Below, in pieces: positions 22,060 to 32,029 of a DNA stretch of 64,000 nt (position 1 is its first letter; each line of letters starts with the position of its first letter). The notes beneath the pieces were generated by a model. It was not told the DNA's origin. It saw only the letters and a program-made list of their open reading frames with translations, and ran no database searches. The DNA is taken from contig WWBZ02000051.1 in the NCBI GenBank assembly GCA_011503125.2, positions 1,302,001 to 1,366,000 of the forward strand, written 5' to 3'. The position numbers were made by a program, and so were the translations under genes. Source of the stretch: Botryosphaeria dothidea (lineage: Eukaryota; Ascomycota; Dothideomycetes; Botryosphaeriales; Botryosphaeriaceae).

Positions 22060-25000
22060 CGGAGATCGGATTATGCAGGAGTCGGAATGTCGGAAATATT
22101 TCACGAAACAGTTTCTTGCAACCACCAAGTATCACTCGGATTCACACAAAATGTATTTCCTTTGGCCGGCAGGAGTCAGGTTCATATACAACCAACAAAG
22201 CTACGTGAAGAAAAAAGTTAGCGGCATCACGAGTCCTTGTCTCTTAAAGAACCAAAAGGCATCCGGATGAGAGTTTCATTATCTCCGCGGCTCTCAGAAT
22301 CTTACTCATTCCGGAGCTGCAGAAGCATTCCACTGTCTCTCTTCGGCCCGCTAGATCGGATCCAGAACGCATCACCGTCAATCTTACTCTCAATGAGCAG
22401 CTCACGGAGTTCGCCACGCAACGTAGCCTCGCCTGCCCCGCCAACTCCATTCTAGATTCCCGTCCTTTGAGCCTCGACATCGCTTGCTAGGTCCACAGTC
22501 CAACCGTTATTATTGCTTTTTTTTTCTCGCTTCTACGACATCATTACTTACGCACGGAGCTAGGCACTGCTTGCCCCACCGTCTACTTGTTGCCTCTCAG
22601 CTGTCGTGCGGGTGGGGCATCGAACTGCGTGCTCCATGATTCAATTGCCCTTGCGTGCCCACTCTGCAATACAAATCACTCATGCATCCATCGGCTAACA
22701 CGAGGCCGTTCCATTGTCACCAGACTACGCACAGCGAAGCTTTAGACTTCCGACACTTCTTCGCACGAGCGGCCGGGGCGCGAAAGGGAGGCTCTACCTT
22801 ACGTGAGCACGAAGAGCCGAGGGATTTGCAGATCATCCCAGCCTCGCGCGCGAACACGAAAGCGCTAAGTGCGGAAGAACCAACATTTCGGTGACGCCAG
22901 CTTGTGGGGAGGAGCGCGTCCATGGGAGGAAATGGGGGGGGGAAGCTCGGTAGTGAGGTGACGACGAATCGGCTGATGAGCAGCCGGGAAGGGGGGGGGG
23001 GGGGTTAGATACGTCTCGATCGCGGCGGACGTGCGCTTGGAGGCGAGATCGGGCCGTAAGGTGCTTGATCTGAAAAACGGTGGGTGGAGAACGGTGACAG
23101 AGGAAGAAGCCGGTACACACGCGCCGGTTCGGATTGCTTGTGGTTGAGTAGGAGGATGCGGATTGCGTACGTAAGACGGTTCGCACGGCGTATCATTTGC
23201 GGCGCAGTACACGGGCAGCCGTGACTATGTCGATGTGCTAGGCCGAATGTAGCGGCTTGTCCCTTCAACCGAAACGGGGTCTTTGGTGGGGACAGGCAGC
23301 AGTGGTGCCGGACGAGGAGGATGACGATAGGGGAATATCTGGTCGGGGATACGGGAAGGGAAGCCATTCGCCCCATGCATGCATATGATTCGGGGAGGTT
23401 CAGTTGTTTGTGGGGGTGTTCGTGAGGGCCGTGTATGGATCGTCGTTGCACAGGGCCCATCACCGGATCGCTGCTACGAAAACGGGTGCTCGGAATTGCC
23501 GGTCTGGCCACAGGGATGTTTGCGAGTGTGGCATGTGGAGGTTGCCAAGAGACCAACTCATCTCGTCTGTCTCGAAGTAGAACCCTGCGGTCGCCGGCTT
23601 CGGCTTGACAAGGTGTGGTGTGCGGGAGAAATCGTAGTCCAATGCCACTTATCGTTGGTATCAGTCGGGTGAGAAGAGTCGTGTGACTTGAATGCCACTT
23701 GACGCGTAAGGCGAGTAGAATGTGGCCTAATAAGGAGGATGTTGCAATTTGTGTCAGTCAGTATCACTGCTGCTTGAGCTGGCATTCTTTCACCCATGAG
23801 TTGTACGTATGTCCTAGCGTGTTTGAACGTGGGCTCAATGGCGGTAGCAGGTGGCACTCTTGATGGATGCAATTTATTTATAGCGGATGCGAAAGCTAGG
23901 ACATATGACGTGCAGAAAGGTGATACATACATTGGTGCTGGTTTGACGGAGAGGTGGTCCGCTTCGGGTCGTCCATGATCCTAGAAGCTAGTATATGCAT
24001 CTCGCGAGAATTGGGGCAACCCCCTGTCTCGGGGAGAAGGTCGTCTAACCAGCTTGAAGAAAAGGCAGTGCCCCGTGAGTTTTATCCAAGTTTCCCGGAT
24101 TACACCGTCGATCACAGTGAATTTTCTTAGGCCTTGCGATCGGTTCGGCCCGGACCGTGAAGGAGGGTCCGTCGGGTTTCATTTCGGGAATTGGAAGAAG
24201 CAAAAAGAAAGTTGGACAGAGATGTCAAGTGAGTGTTTGTTCAACGGAACACGTAGTTTTTCTGCAACCCATGATGATGCGTTGGTGTGTGGTACGGAAA
24301 GTCATTCTTGCATTTGCAATTTCGCAAAGTGCCGAGGCGGGAGTGTGCAAGATCTCGCGGGTTTTGGATATATGAGGCGAACCACTCTCTTCGCATCTCA
24401 TGGCTCGGATTACCATCTTGAGTAGGAATCGGCGGAGAACGAGATCCGCCCAACAACGACGGTGGATACTCCCAGCACGCCACAGGGGTAGAGGTGGACC
24501 AGAGGCAGTCCGAGACGGGGACTTGACGGCTGCTGGCAGATTTGGCGATGATCTGTCTCGAGATTCGGAAGGCTGAAAAAGCAAATGAGCGGTTGATGGC
24601 GATGGGATTATCACGCGGTTGGGCTAGATAGATTGGAGGCTTGAGCTCGCAAGCCAAGACTAAGCGCTTAGACGGGTACAGTGGATCAGTACCAACAAAG
24701 GTAAATGCACGTGCACATGGCAAATGTCAGCCGCATATTTGCAGAGATACAACGGGAAAGCGGTCTTAAAAGGCTGAGGTATAGACATGGATACGTAGAT
24801 CTTAAGGCCAGGAGAATAGCGGCCAGGATGCGAAAGCTCGGTGGTGAAGGTTGCGGTGCAACTCACGCGGCAGTCGGGAAATTGCATGTGGCGTGCATCG
24901 AGCTCGATGTTACACGAATCAATGGCTACTTTTTTCCCCGATGGCCCAATCTGGACGACGGTCGGTGCTAGGTCCGACTCACTTCAACACAGACAACTGG

Positions 25001-26314
25001 CGACGCGGGCGGGAGACAGTGAAGTGTCGGGGCCGGGCTGGGGAGCTCGAGGCGAACTGCAGACGGTCAGCAGCACTGACAAGACGGCGGGATGGCGCAG
25101 TGACTGGGAACGGGCGAGGTGCATATAACGCCCTTGGACCACCCGGCATTCTGGTTTAGGCCCTGTCGGCATGACAGGCACGTGGAAAGAGGCCTTGTCC
25201 CTCAGGAGCCGTGCGGGGCGCCGTTGTAGCATTTCCGCATGTGGCCATTGCAGTGGACCAAAAGGGAAATGTGGCAGCCTTCAAGTGATGACGATGTGCG
25301 CGCGTGCTAGCGCGAGCCCCGGGCCAGCACCGCGTGCCTACGCGAAGCAATACTTGAATATTGGCTCATCTCACATCCTGCGCTCGCTGTGCCTCGCGCG
25401 CGCGCAGGCGAGGTGCGGCGGGCAGCATGGCAAGGCACGCGTCAATGCCCGAGCACGACGTCATGTTCCGTGCATGTCAGCGGGCCCCAGGGGACGCGGG
25501 GGAGCTCTGGAATGGTCTGGCCGGGCGTGGGCGAGCCCGCAGGCATGGGCGGCGGGTTGCGAGCCGGCGTCCGCGGTGCTTGAGAGGCCGGCGGGCCTGG
25601 GGCGGGCTCAGAGGGCGCGTCTCGTTCGGAACAGGCGTCAGATTAGCGAGGGGACGGGCAAGGGACTGCCTTCTGCGGCTTCCCTGTGGGTTGCGGCGAT
25701 CTGTGCTGCGTGCTGGCTAGTCGACTGCGCCTGTCAATCCACTCGCCCGCGCTCGATCGACGACTCAACTGCTTTCCGCCCTAATCGACCCCGTCATCGA
25801 CCCTCTCAAGTCGCCCGTTCCTGGCCGCGACGCCTCTTCGGTCCCAGAGATCTGCCCCCTGCACGCCAGCAACACGGCCAAGCTCGTATTGTGCCCAACC
25901 CGTGGCTCCCTGCAAGCTCGCCGGCCTCTCAGCCGCTAGCCATGCTAGTGAACCCTGATGACGCTCAGGATCTCTCTGCCGGAACTTCTCAAAATGCGCA
26001 AAGCTACATGTTCTTTTGCCTACGCCTCCCGACTCGCTGGCCCGGCCCTGTCCTCTCGTGCAGTCCACTGATTGACCTCCGCGCTCCTGCATTGCCCTTC
26101 TTTCTCGCCCAGGCGAAACCCCAGAGCGTCCTGCATCCGAAGCCTGCCAACGCATACATAATTGCACTTCTCCACACCACACGGGAATGATTACCTGCAG
26201 AATTACAGCCTGACTATTCACGCACCCGCTCAACGCTAGGAACCTGCATTGGCTTTCGGCCCTCCTGCACCAGCTCTGCGCTACCGCTGCCGCACAGGCG
26301 TCTATTCTACAGAA
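22060..26314. other. 4.25 kb stretch without a convincing gene
   Basis: Between the Zn2Cys6 gene and cryptochrome-DASH. Several open frames of 60-130 codons occur on both strands, plus a GC-driven plus-strand frame of 339 codons at 25171-26190. None shows family motifs, intron logic or a credible start. The stretch contains a run of 14 G (22991-23004), other G-rich runs near 22930-22945, and a GC-rich section at 25300-25720. It may hold long promoter or untranslated regions, a noncoding transcript, or lineage-specific genes I cannot see. Confidence 0.4.
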
Positions 26315-28310
26315 ATGTCTGCTTCGGCACCCCGAATTCTGATATATCTGCTCAGGCGGGATCTTCGCCTTGCTGATAATCCCATCTTTCATCATCTTAG
26401 CCAACAGAACGCTTCCAAGTCTCCACCTTTCACCCATGTCCTTCCTGTATACATCATCCCTGCGAACCAGGTTGAAGTATCCGGCTTCCTGAAACCTGAC
26501 ACAAAAAGTCCATACCCGGAAGCACGTAGCCAGGTCGCTGGTTTCTGGAGATGCGGTCCTCACCGAGCTAAGTTTCTTGCCGAGAGCGTGTGGGACCTGA
26601 AGCAGTCTTTAGGTAATATCGGCAGCGACCTTATCATCCGAGTCGGCATGGTGGGGGACGTGCTACAGGATATGCTCTCCTGGTATGGGGGCAACGAAAA
26701 TGCGGCAAACGGTGATAAGGGCACTATATCGGCCATCTGGATGACGGGGGAGGAAGGTGTGGAAGAGAAAAGAGAGGAGCTCGCTGCTAGGACGGCAGCC
26801 GAAGACAGTGGCGTTGATTTCAAACTTTGGACGGACGAGAAGTACTTTGTCGATGAGTAAGTCAACCCCGAGGTTCGCCAGTGACCTATGCTAACCATCA
26901 TCTCGCCTCAGCCGAGACCTACCAGTCAAGGACATCAAAGACCTGCCCGATGTTTACACCACATTCCGGAAGTCTCTGGAGCCTTTACGCGAGCGACCTC
27001 GAGATACCACATCCGCGCCAAAATCAATACCGCCATTTCCTTCTTCATCCTCGATTCCACCGCAGGCCGGCCCATTTACAACACCCGAATCTCTTTCCTC
27101 GATGATTGACTCTCTGCACAAACCTATCGACCTAGCCATGGGCATGGAGCATCCGCCTCAGTGGCCGCCAGGGGCAAAGTCTGCCCATCCATTCACAGGT
27201 GGCGAGGGTCCGGCCCAGGACAGAGTATCGCATCTCATTTCCTCCGGCTCCATGGCCAACTACAAAGACACGCGCAATGGGCTACTCGGCGAAGACTACA
27301 GCACCAAGATCTCCCCCTGGCTCGCCCTGGGCTGCGTAACCGCCCGTCAAGTCCATGCTTCGCTGGTAGCGTACGAAGACGGCAGCTCGACGGCCCCAGA
27401 CTCCTGGAAATCGGCGCCGGGCTACGGCAAGGGGGAAAACGCGGGCACCGCGGCGGTGCGCTTCGAGCTGCTGTGGCGCGACTACATGCGCCTCTGCACG
27501 CGCAAGTTCGGGCCGCGTCTGTTCGACGTCGACGGCTTCCGCGCGGACGAGCAGCCGGAGAACCCGGAGGGCAAGAAGAAGTGGCGCTACCTCGACCGCA
27601 GCAGCGGGACCGGCGACGACCCGGCCAAGACGCGCCAGGCCGTCGAGCGGTTCCGCGCGGGCAGGACCGGCGTCGGGCTGATCGACGCCTCCCAGCGCGA
27701 GCTGTTCCTCACCGGGTACACGTCGAATCGCGCGCGGCAGAACGTCGCGTCGTTTTTGGCGTCGCATCTGGGCATTGACTGGCGTGTCGGGGCGGAGTGG
27801 TATGAGTGCGCGCTTACTGATTATGACTTGAACAACAACTGGGGCAACTGGCAGTACGTCGCGGGTGTTGGCAACGATCCGCGCCAGGGTCGCAAGTTCA
27901 ATCCTGTCAAGCAGGCGCTGGATTATGACAAGGGCGGTGCCTACATCAAGGCTTGGGTCCAGGAGCTACGCGATGTCGATGTGGATGGTGCACAAGACGG
28001 TGGCCGTAAGGGCGAGGAGATGTTGATGGGGCTGTTCCAAGCATGGAGGTTGCCTGAGAGGGAAAAGGAGAGGCTGAATCTGAAGGGCATCGAGTGGGTG
28101 GAGAGACCACTGGTGAGAATTCCTTTTGCAGTGGGCAACAAGGGCGGAGGTGGTGCTGGAGGAGACAACAGAAGAGCTGGGGGACGTGGCGGTAGAGGTT
28201 ATAGAGGAAGAGGGAGAGGAGGAAGGACAAGAAGGCTGGGAGAGGTGGACAGGGCGGCGAAGCAAGGGGCCATCGAAGACGGACAATCTTCCCAGGGGCA
28301 GGACGCATGA
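26315..28310 (+). CDS. Cryptochrome DASH (photolyase/cryptochrome family)
   Basis: FAD and antenna-cofactor binding blue-light protein; CRY-DASH members repair cyclobutane dimers in single-stranded DNA and act in light signalling. Two exons (26315-26856, 26912-28310) with a 55 bp intron, 646 residues. The N-terminal photolyase domain starts ILIYLLRRDLRLADNPIFHH. The FAD-binding domain holds STKISPWLALGCVTARQVH, WRDYMRLCTRKFG, SNRARQNVASFLASHLGIDW and ALTDYDLNNNWGNWQYVAGV with the NDPRQGRKFNP motif, all diagnostic for DASH. The C terminus (from about residue 600) is an arginine/glycine-rich tail with RGG repeats. The ATG at 26315 is the first one next to the conserved start; the frame is open 66 bp further upstream. 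Confidence 0.94.
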
Positions 28311-28624
28311 TTTATCGGGGAAGATTGAGCAGGTGTATTTGGCATTGCGAAGGCCCTTCCTGCTAGCTGTCCACTGCAGCTATATATTATGTTGCATAGG
28401 ACTGGCGCCCACAGAAGTATTTGTATGATTTCCGTGCGCCTCGATTTTCGGTTTATTCATGTACTTTGTCCGAAAAGTGTACGATGCGTAGTCGGTAGTT
28501 GCCATAATGCCCTTGGCTCTCTTCATTTTTCTTGTACATCAGTTTCCATTCTTGCCCTCCCTCCGCACACTGAGCATGGAATATGAACGAAATCTGCCAA
28601 ATTTATTTACAAGTCAGTAACAAA
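28311..28624. other. Intergenic between cryptochrome DASH and the split tRNA gene
   Basis: 314 bp of 3' flank and tRNA upstream sequence. No gene recognised. Confidence 0.45.
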
Positions 28625-28752
28625 AGCTGCGTGGCGCAGCGGAAGCGGTAAGTCATTACAACTACTCAATTTCAGCCATACAGTTCACTAACAACCTCAA
28701 TAGCGCCGGGCTCATAACCCGGAGGACAATGGATCGAAACCATTCGCAGCTA
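28625..28752 (+). tRNA. Initiator tRNA-Met (CAT) with a 56-nt insert in the D arm
   Basis: Removing 28648-28703 leaves a perfect 72-nt tRNA. The acceptor stem is AGCTGCG/CGCAGCT (28625-28631 and 28745-28751) and the discriminator is A. D stem GCGC/GCGC, anticodon stem CCGGG/CCCGG, loop CTCATAA, T stem AATGG/CCATT, T loop ATCGAAA. The A1:T72 pair, three G:C pairs closing the anticodon loop and A54 in the T loop mark it as the initiator, not the elongator. Box A (TGGCGCAGCGG) and box B (GGATCGAAACC) are present, and a T6 terminator starts at about 28761. The insert lies between tRNA positions 24 and 25, not at 37/38 where tRNA introns normally sit. The copy may be functional after splicing or may be dead. 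Confidence 0.88.
28648..28703 (+). other. Spliceosomal-type intron inside a tRNA gene
   Basis: 56 nt, starting GTAAGT, with CACTAAC (branch-point consensus) 11 nt before the final TAG. The size and all three signals match the protein-gene introns in this window (POP1 56 bp, RAD21 50-53 bp, CRY-DASH 55 bp). It does not show an obvious bulge-helix-bulge pairing with the flanking tRNA sequence. Boundaries are fixed by the D-stem pairing on one side and the GT/AG rule on the other. Confidence 0.75.
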
Positions 28753-29518
28753 AGACTTTCTTTTTTGCACTTTTTTATGGCCTTCTCCACCTGAATCTTC
28801 ATGCGAAGGCCTCGACGAGTCACGACAGCCTCTGCTCCGATCCGAGGAATTCCCAGCGCTGATTGGATGAGTTTTGCTACGAGCTGCTTGATCGTGCCGC
28901 CGCCTTCCCTTTTCAGTAAAACTGGAAGGATCTGAAGATCATGTCCGGGTGTCACAGCAAAGGACCGTGAAGCTCTTTGCGAATGCCAGTTCATCTCAGT
29001 GCAGGCATCGAGGTTCGAACAGCCGTTTTCACATTCCCTCACCTTGCCTGCATTGCCCGACGTGGAAGCGCTCGTTTCTCTGTGTGTTCAATTCGGTTCC
29101 CCGCCAGGTCCCGGTTCAGGTTGTGGAACGTGTGTGCCTCGGCGCCGGACGGTGTTTTTACACGGCAGATCCCTGCACCTTTTTTCCTTTCCGTTCTGCA
29201 TGCACTTCTTCTCCCAAGCATTGGCATGTAGCGGCGTTTTCGTCATCCCCCAACGTTTCCCGGATCCTGCTGGCACATGTTCTCCGCTCTGATCCTGTCA
29301 AACCCGATAAAACAGCCCTCACCTCCCGCACGATCCTACCGTCCTCCACCTGCAGAGAACCACCCCTCCCTCCGTGCAAAACGCACGGCCCTCCCTTGTC
29401 GCCGCCCCACACCTGCGCGCCTGGCCCGCCCCGAAGCGGCACAAAAGAGAAATCCCCCCCCTTTTGACACGCAAAAAAAGATGTTGAACAACTGTTCGCT
29501 GGCAGGCAGCTGATTTCC
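28753..29518. other. Intergenic between two tRNA genes
   Basis: 766 bp. T6 run at 28761 terminates the tRNA-Met gene; A7 run at 29473-29479 is the minus-strand T-run terminator of tRNA-Thr. Small open frames on both strands overlap one another and look like noise. Confidence 0.5.
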
Positions 29519-29590
29519 TGCCCCCTATCGGAGTCGAACCGATGGCCTCGACATTACTAGTGTCGCGCTCTACCACTGAGCTAAAGGGGC
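29519..29590 (-). tRNA. tRNA-Thr (AGT)
   Basis: 72 nt, no intron. Acceptor stem GCCCCTT pairs with AGGGGGC (one G:U), discriminator A at 29519. D arm AGCTCAGTGGTAGAGC holds box A. Anticodon stem CGACA/TGTCG with loop CTAGTAA gives anticodon AGT (read as IGU). T arm ATCGG-TTCGACT-CCGAT holds box B. A run of seven T on the minus strand lies about 40 nt downstream. Confidence 0.95.
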
Positions 29591-30134
29591 CGGGGTGTTG
29601 GTGTTGTTGTATTGCCTTGGGGGGGGGCGGATCATGGGGAACGAGGAGGCGGGTTGCACTTTTGTTTGTAGAATGCGGGTTCCCAAGGCATGCACGGGGG
29701 ATGGGTGGGTGCTTCTTCTATGGATTGCTGGGTGAGTTTTTTAATTATTCAGGGTAGCCAAGGGTGGATTGATGGTATGAGGGTGGACTCGGTAGGATGT
29801 GCTCAGGGGTGTTGACAACTGTTCAACACCAAGCCTACCTCGCTGACCACCAATTTCACGGTCAAGACAACCCAATGTACCGCAGCCATTGCTGGAACCA
29901 AGACTAGCAGCTGGATGACCTCCTTGCGTCTTTTCCGCAGCTCGAACGAGATGACTATGCCAGCCGGTGGGCGTCCCGAAATTGCCACGACCAAGGATAG
30001 ACTTCAGAGCTGCATTGTAGTCAGTGTTAAGATTAAATAAAAAAAAAAGAGCAAGAAAAATGAGGGCTCGTCCCATCAATTGATGATTTGGTTCGCAACG
30101 ATCTTTTCGCGCACAGGAGTAGCGGAACTCCACT
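29591..30134. other. Intergenic, 3' of the kinase-like pseudogene
   Basis: 544 bp with a G-rich run near 29620-29630 and an A-rich run near 30040-30060. The minus-strand open frame that continues here from the pseudogene is out of register with the conserved motifs and is not considered coding. Confidence 0.45.
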
Positions 30135-30971
30135 TCACTCCTCACTGTCACGAAAGACAAAGCCACCACCTTTCCCAGACTCATCCACCAACTGCGCGCG
30201 TCGGCTCTGGATTTCCTTCGTCCTCGAATCCACAGACGCGTCCTCCTGGGAACGCTCCAAGTCAATGAGTTTAACCCCGTCTCCTCCAACAAGGAAGTTG
30301 TACCGATTGACATTGCCGTGCGGAAGTCCAAAAGCTCATGGAACTCTCCCAGAGCACGTTCGCAACCGGGCAAGTCATCAACCGAGGCCAATCTCCGGCC
30401 TTCCAGCTTCTTCACACGGCCTTCCTCGTGGATGTGGCCAAGAAAGCGAGGGGCGAGTCTCGAAGCTTACTTCTGCACCAGCACTTGGTACGCCCGCGTC
30501 TCCCGCTCAATGTCGGAAATCTCCCACTCAAACCGTGCGATCTTCGCAATGACCGTGATTCGATCTGACGGCTGATGTGGCGCGATGCCCGGAAAGGCGG
30601 CATCGGGCAGCAAAGCCTCGAAGACCGCGCCGCTAAGCTGCTCCGTTTCTCTTTAAGTCGAGGACATTGGTGTGCGCGCTGTGCCACACATTATGGACCG
30701 CTGCCAGCTGCCGGTGAGACAGCGAGGTCTTGAGCTCACCGGGCGTGCCGTCGCGGGAGATGTGCGCGACTGACCAATCGCCGTCGAAGGGCAGTGGCGG
30801 CAGGAAGGCGAGAGGGAAGGAGAGCGCGCCTCTTTCAAGGGTGGCAGGGGCGATCTCCAGATATTTGACACGATTGCCGATCCGAACGCGGTAGTAGCTC
30901 TCATCAGCGTCATCGTTGTCGACCTCCATCGGGATGATCGAAGGCGCCACGTAATCTTGGTCTGTCGACAT
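30135..30971 (-). pseudogene. Kinase-like (phosphotransferase fold) pseudogene
   Basis: Reading from an ATG at 30971, three pieces of one protein are found in successive frames. Piece 1 is an N-terminal domain (about 100 residues, VAHISRDGTPGELKTSLSHR). Piece 2 begins after a one-base shift near 30650 with AKIARFEWEISDIERETRAY, then meets an in-frame TAA at 30467-30469, and resumes with LAPRFLGHIHEEGRV. Piece 3 begins after another shift near 30330 and holds LPHGNVNRYNFLV and VKLIDLERSQ, which correspond to the HxN...N catalytic loop and the metal-binding D of kinase-like phosphotransferases. It ends with a TGA at 30135. Small fungal kinase-like genes of this layout are common in accessory regions. 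Sequencing error cannot be excluded for any single break, but three together argue for decay. Confidence 0.65.
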
Positions 30972-31275
30972 TTTCCGAACTCTTTTGGAATATCAGAGTT
31001 TCAATATCTCAGGCTTAAAGAATTCCCGTGGCAAAGCTTCCGAGCTGAGGTGAATGAGTCTGGCCTTCTTTCCAAACAGACTATCAATTTATCGAAGTTG
31101 CATAAGCGCGCCTGAATTTTGTTGCCGTAGCCTGGAAGAGCATTGACGAATCGTGACTTCCCTTTGGCGCTGGAGAGTGTTGCCTGGCCTGCGCCGCACG
31201 TGCCGCACCTTTCAAATGCGCTAGGGAATACTATGGAGTAGACATGTTACCTAGCGCCCGCGGCACAGCAGCCAT
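30972..31275. other. Intergenic
   Basis: About 300 bp between two decayed genes. Nothing recognised. Confidence 0.4.
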
Positions 31276-31671
31276 TCATCGCACTTCATTACTATTTTGT
31301 CGTGCTCGGAGGTTGATCTGGCGGAAATGAAATAGCGATGCTATGTCTAGATTTAGACAGACCTCATTGGTGAGTTCGAAAGGCAATCTGTCAAACTCTT
31401 CAAGTGTAGTTGTAGGGTTGCGGAAGTTGGACGAGGTGTATGCTGCAATATTGGTGTGTTCTTGAGGTGGGAACCACATGACGGCGTGGGCATAGTCCTT
31501 GCGATGAAAAGCGCTGACCCGTACTATGGCCTCGGCTTGTGAGGCATAACAGCGTAGGCTGTTTTGAAATAATAACCAGATATCCAAGAGCCTTTTAAGG
31601 GCAGTAGCTCGAAATTCATGTTTGGAGAGGCGATGGGCTGGGGTTCTGCGCGAAACACGGACTGGGTTCAA
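31276..31671 (-). pseudogene. Truncated F-box protein gene
   Basis: A 131-codon frame whose C-terminal part, LDRLPFEL-like (FDRLPFELTNEVCLNLDIAS) followed by LFHFRQINLRARQ, is a clear F-box, the SKP1-binding motif of SCF ubiquitin ligases. The frame stops 6 codons after RARQ, where fungal F-box proteins normally continue for several hundred residues as the substrate-binding part. The N-terminal part (HAVMWFPPQEHTNIAAYTSS) is a typical preface of this family. The gene has therefore lost its 3' part; the sequence beyond the stop does not continue it in another frame that I can see. Confidence 0.6.
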
Positions 31672-32029
31672 GATATGGCAGTGCGTAGGAGAGAATGTGA
31701 AACAATTGTTGGACTTGCGATACGATTACATGCCGTCTCGATGTCGGCGTGAATGTAGTGGTTCCGTAGCCGATTGTGCGGTAGTGAGTGCGCGGGGTTC
31801 GTGTTCAGAGAATGACGCGACGTGTTTTGCGATTGGCTTAGTAAGCTGAACGGCACTCTCCAGCTCGTCTATTTCTAGCAATGAGATCATCTCCAAAGCT
31901 TACTTCTTCTCCTGCTCTTTCTCTTCGTTACCATTCCTCTCCTCGCGGCTTTGGTCATGCTGAAGCTCTAATTGCCCCCATCCTCCGCCTCCAACTTAAC
32001 TTGGCCCATGATGAACTCTGCATCTGATC
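31672..32029. other. Spacer between decayed genes
   Basis: About 360 bp with no gene recognised. Confidence 0.4.

Noticed and set aside
25171..26190. 339-codon plus-strand open frame upstream of CRY-DASH
   Set aside because: High GC lowers stop frequency; composition is Arg/Ala/Ser/Pro noise, there is no domain, and overlapping frames are open too.
30410..30470. Intron beginning GTAAGC at 30470 in the kinase-like gene
   Set aside because: The supposed intron encodes LAPRFLGHIHEEGRV in the same frame, which looks like genuine protein sequence, so the TAA is taken as a real stop.
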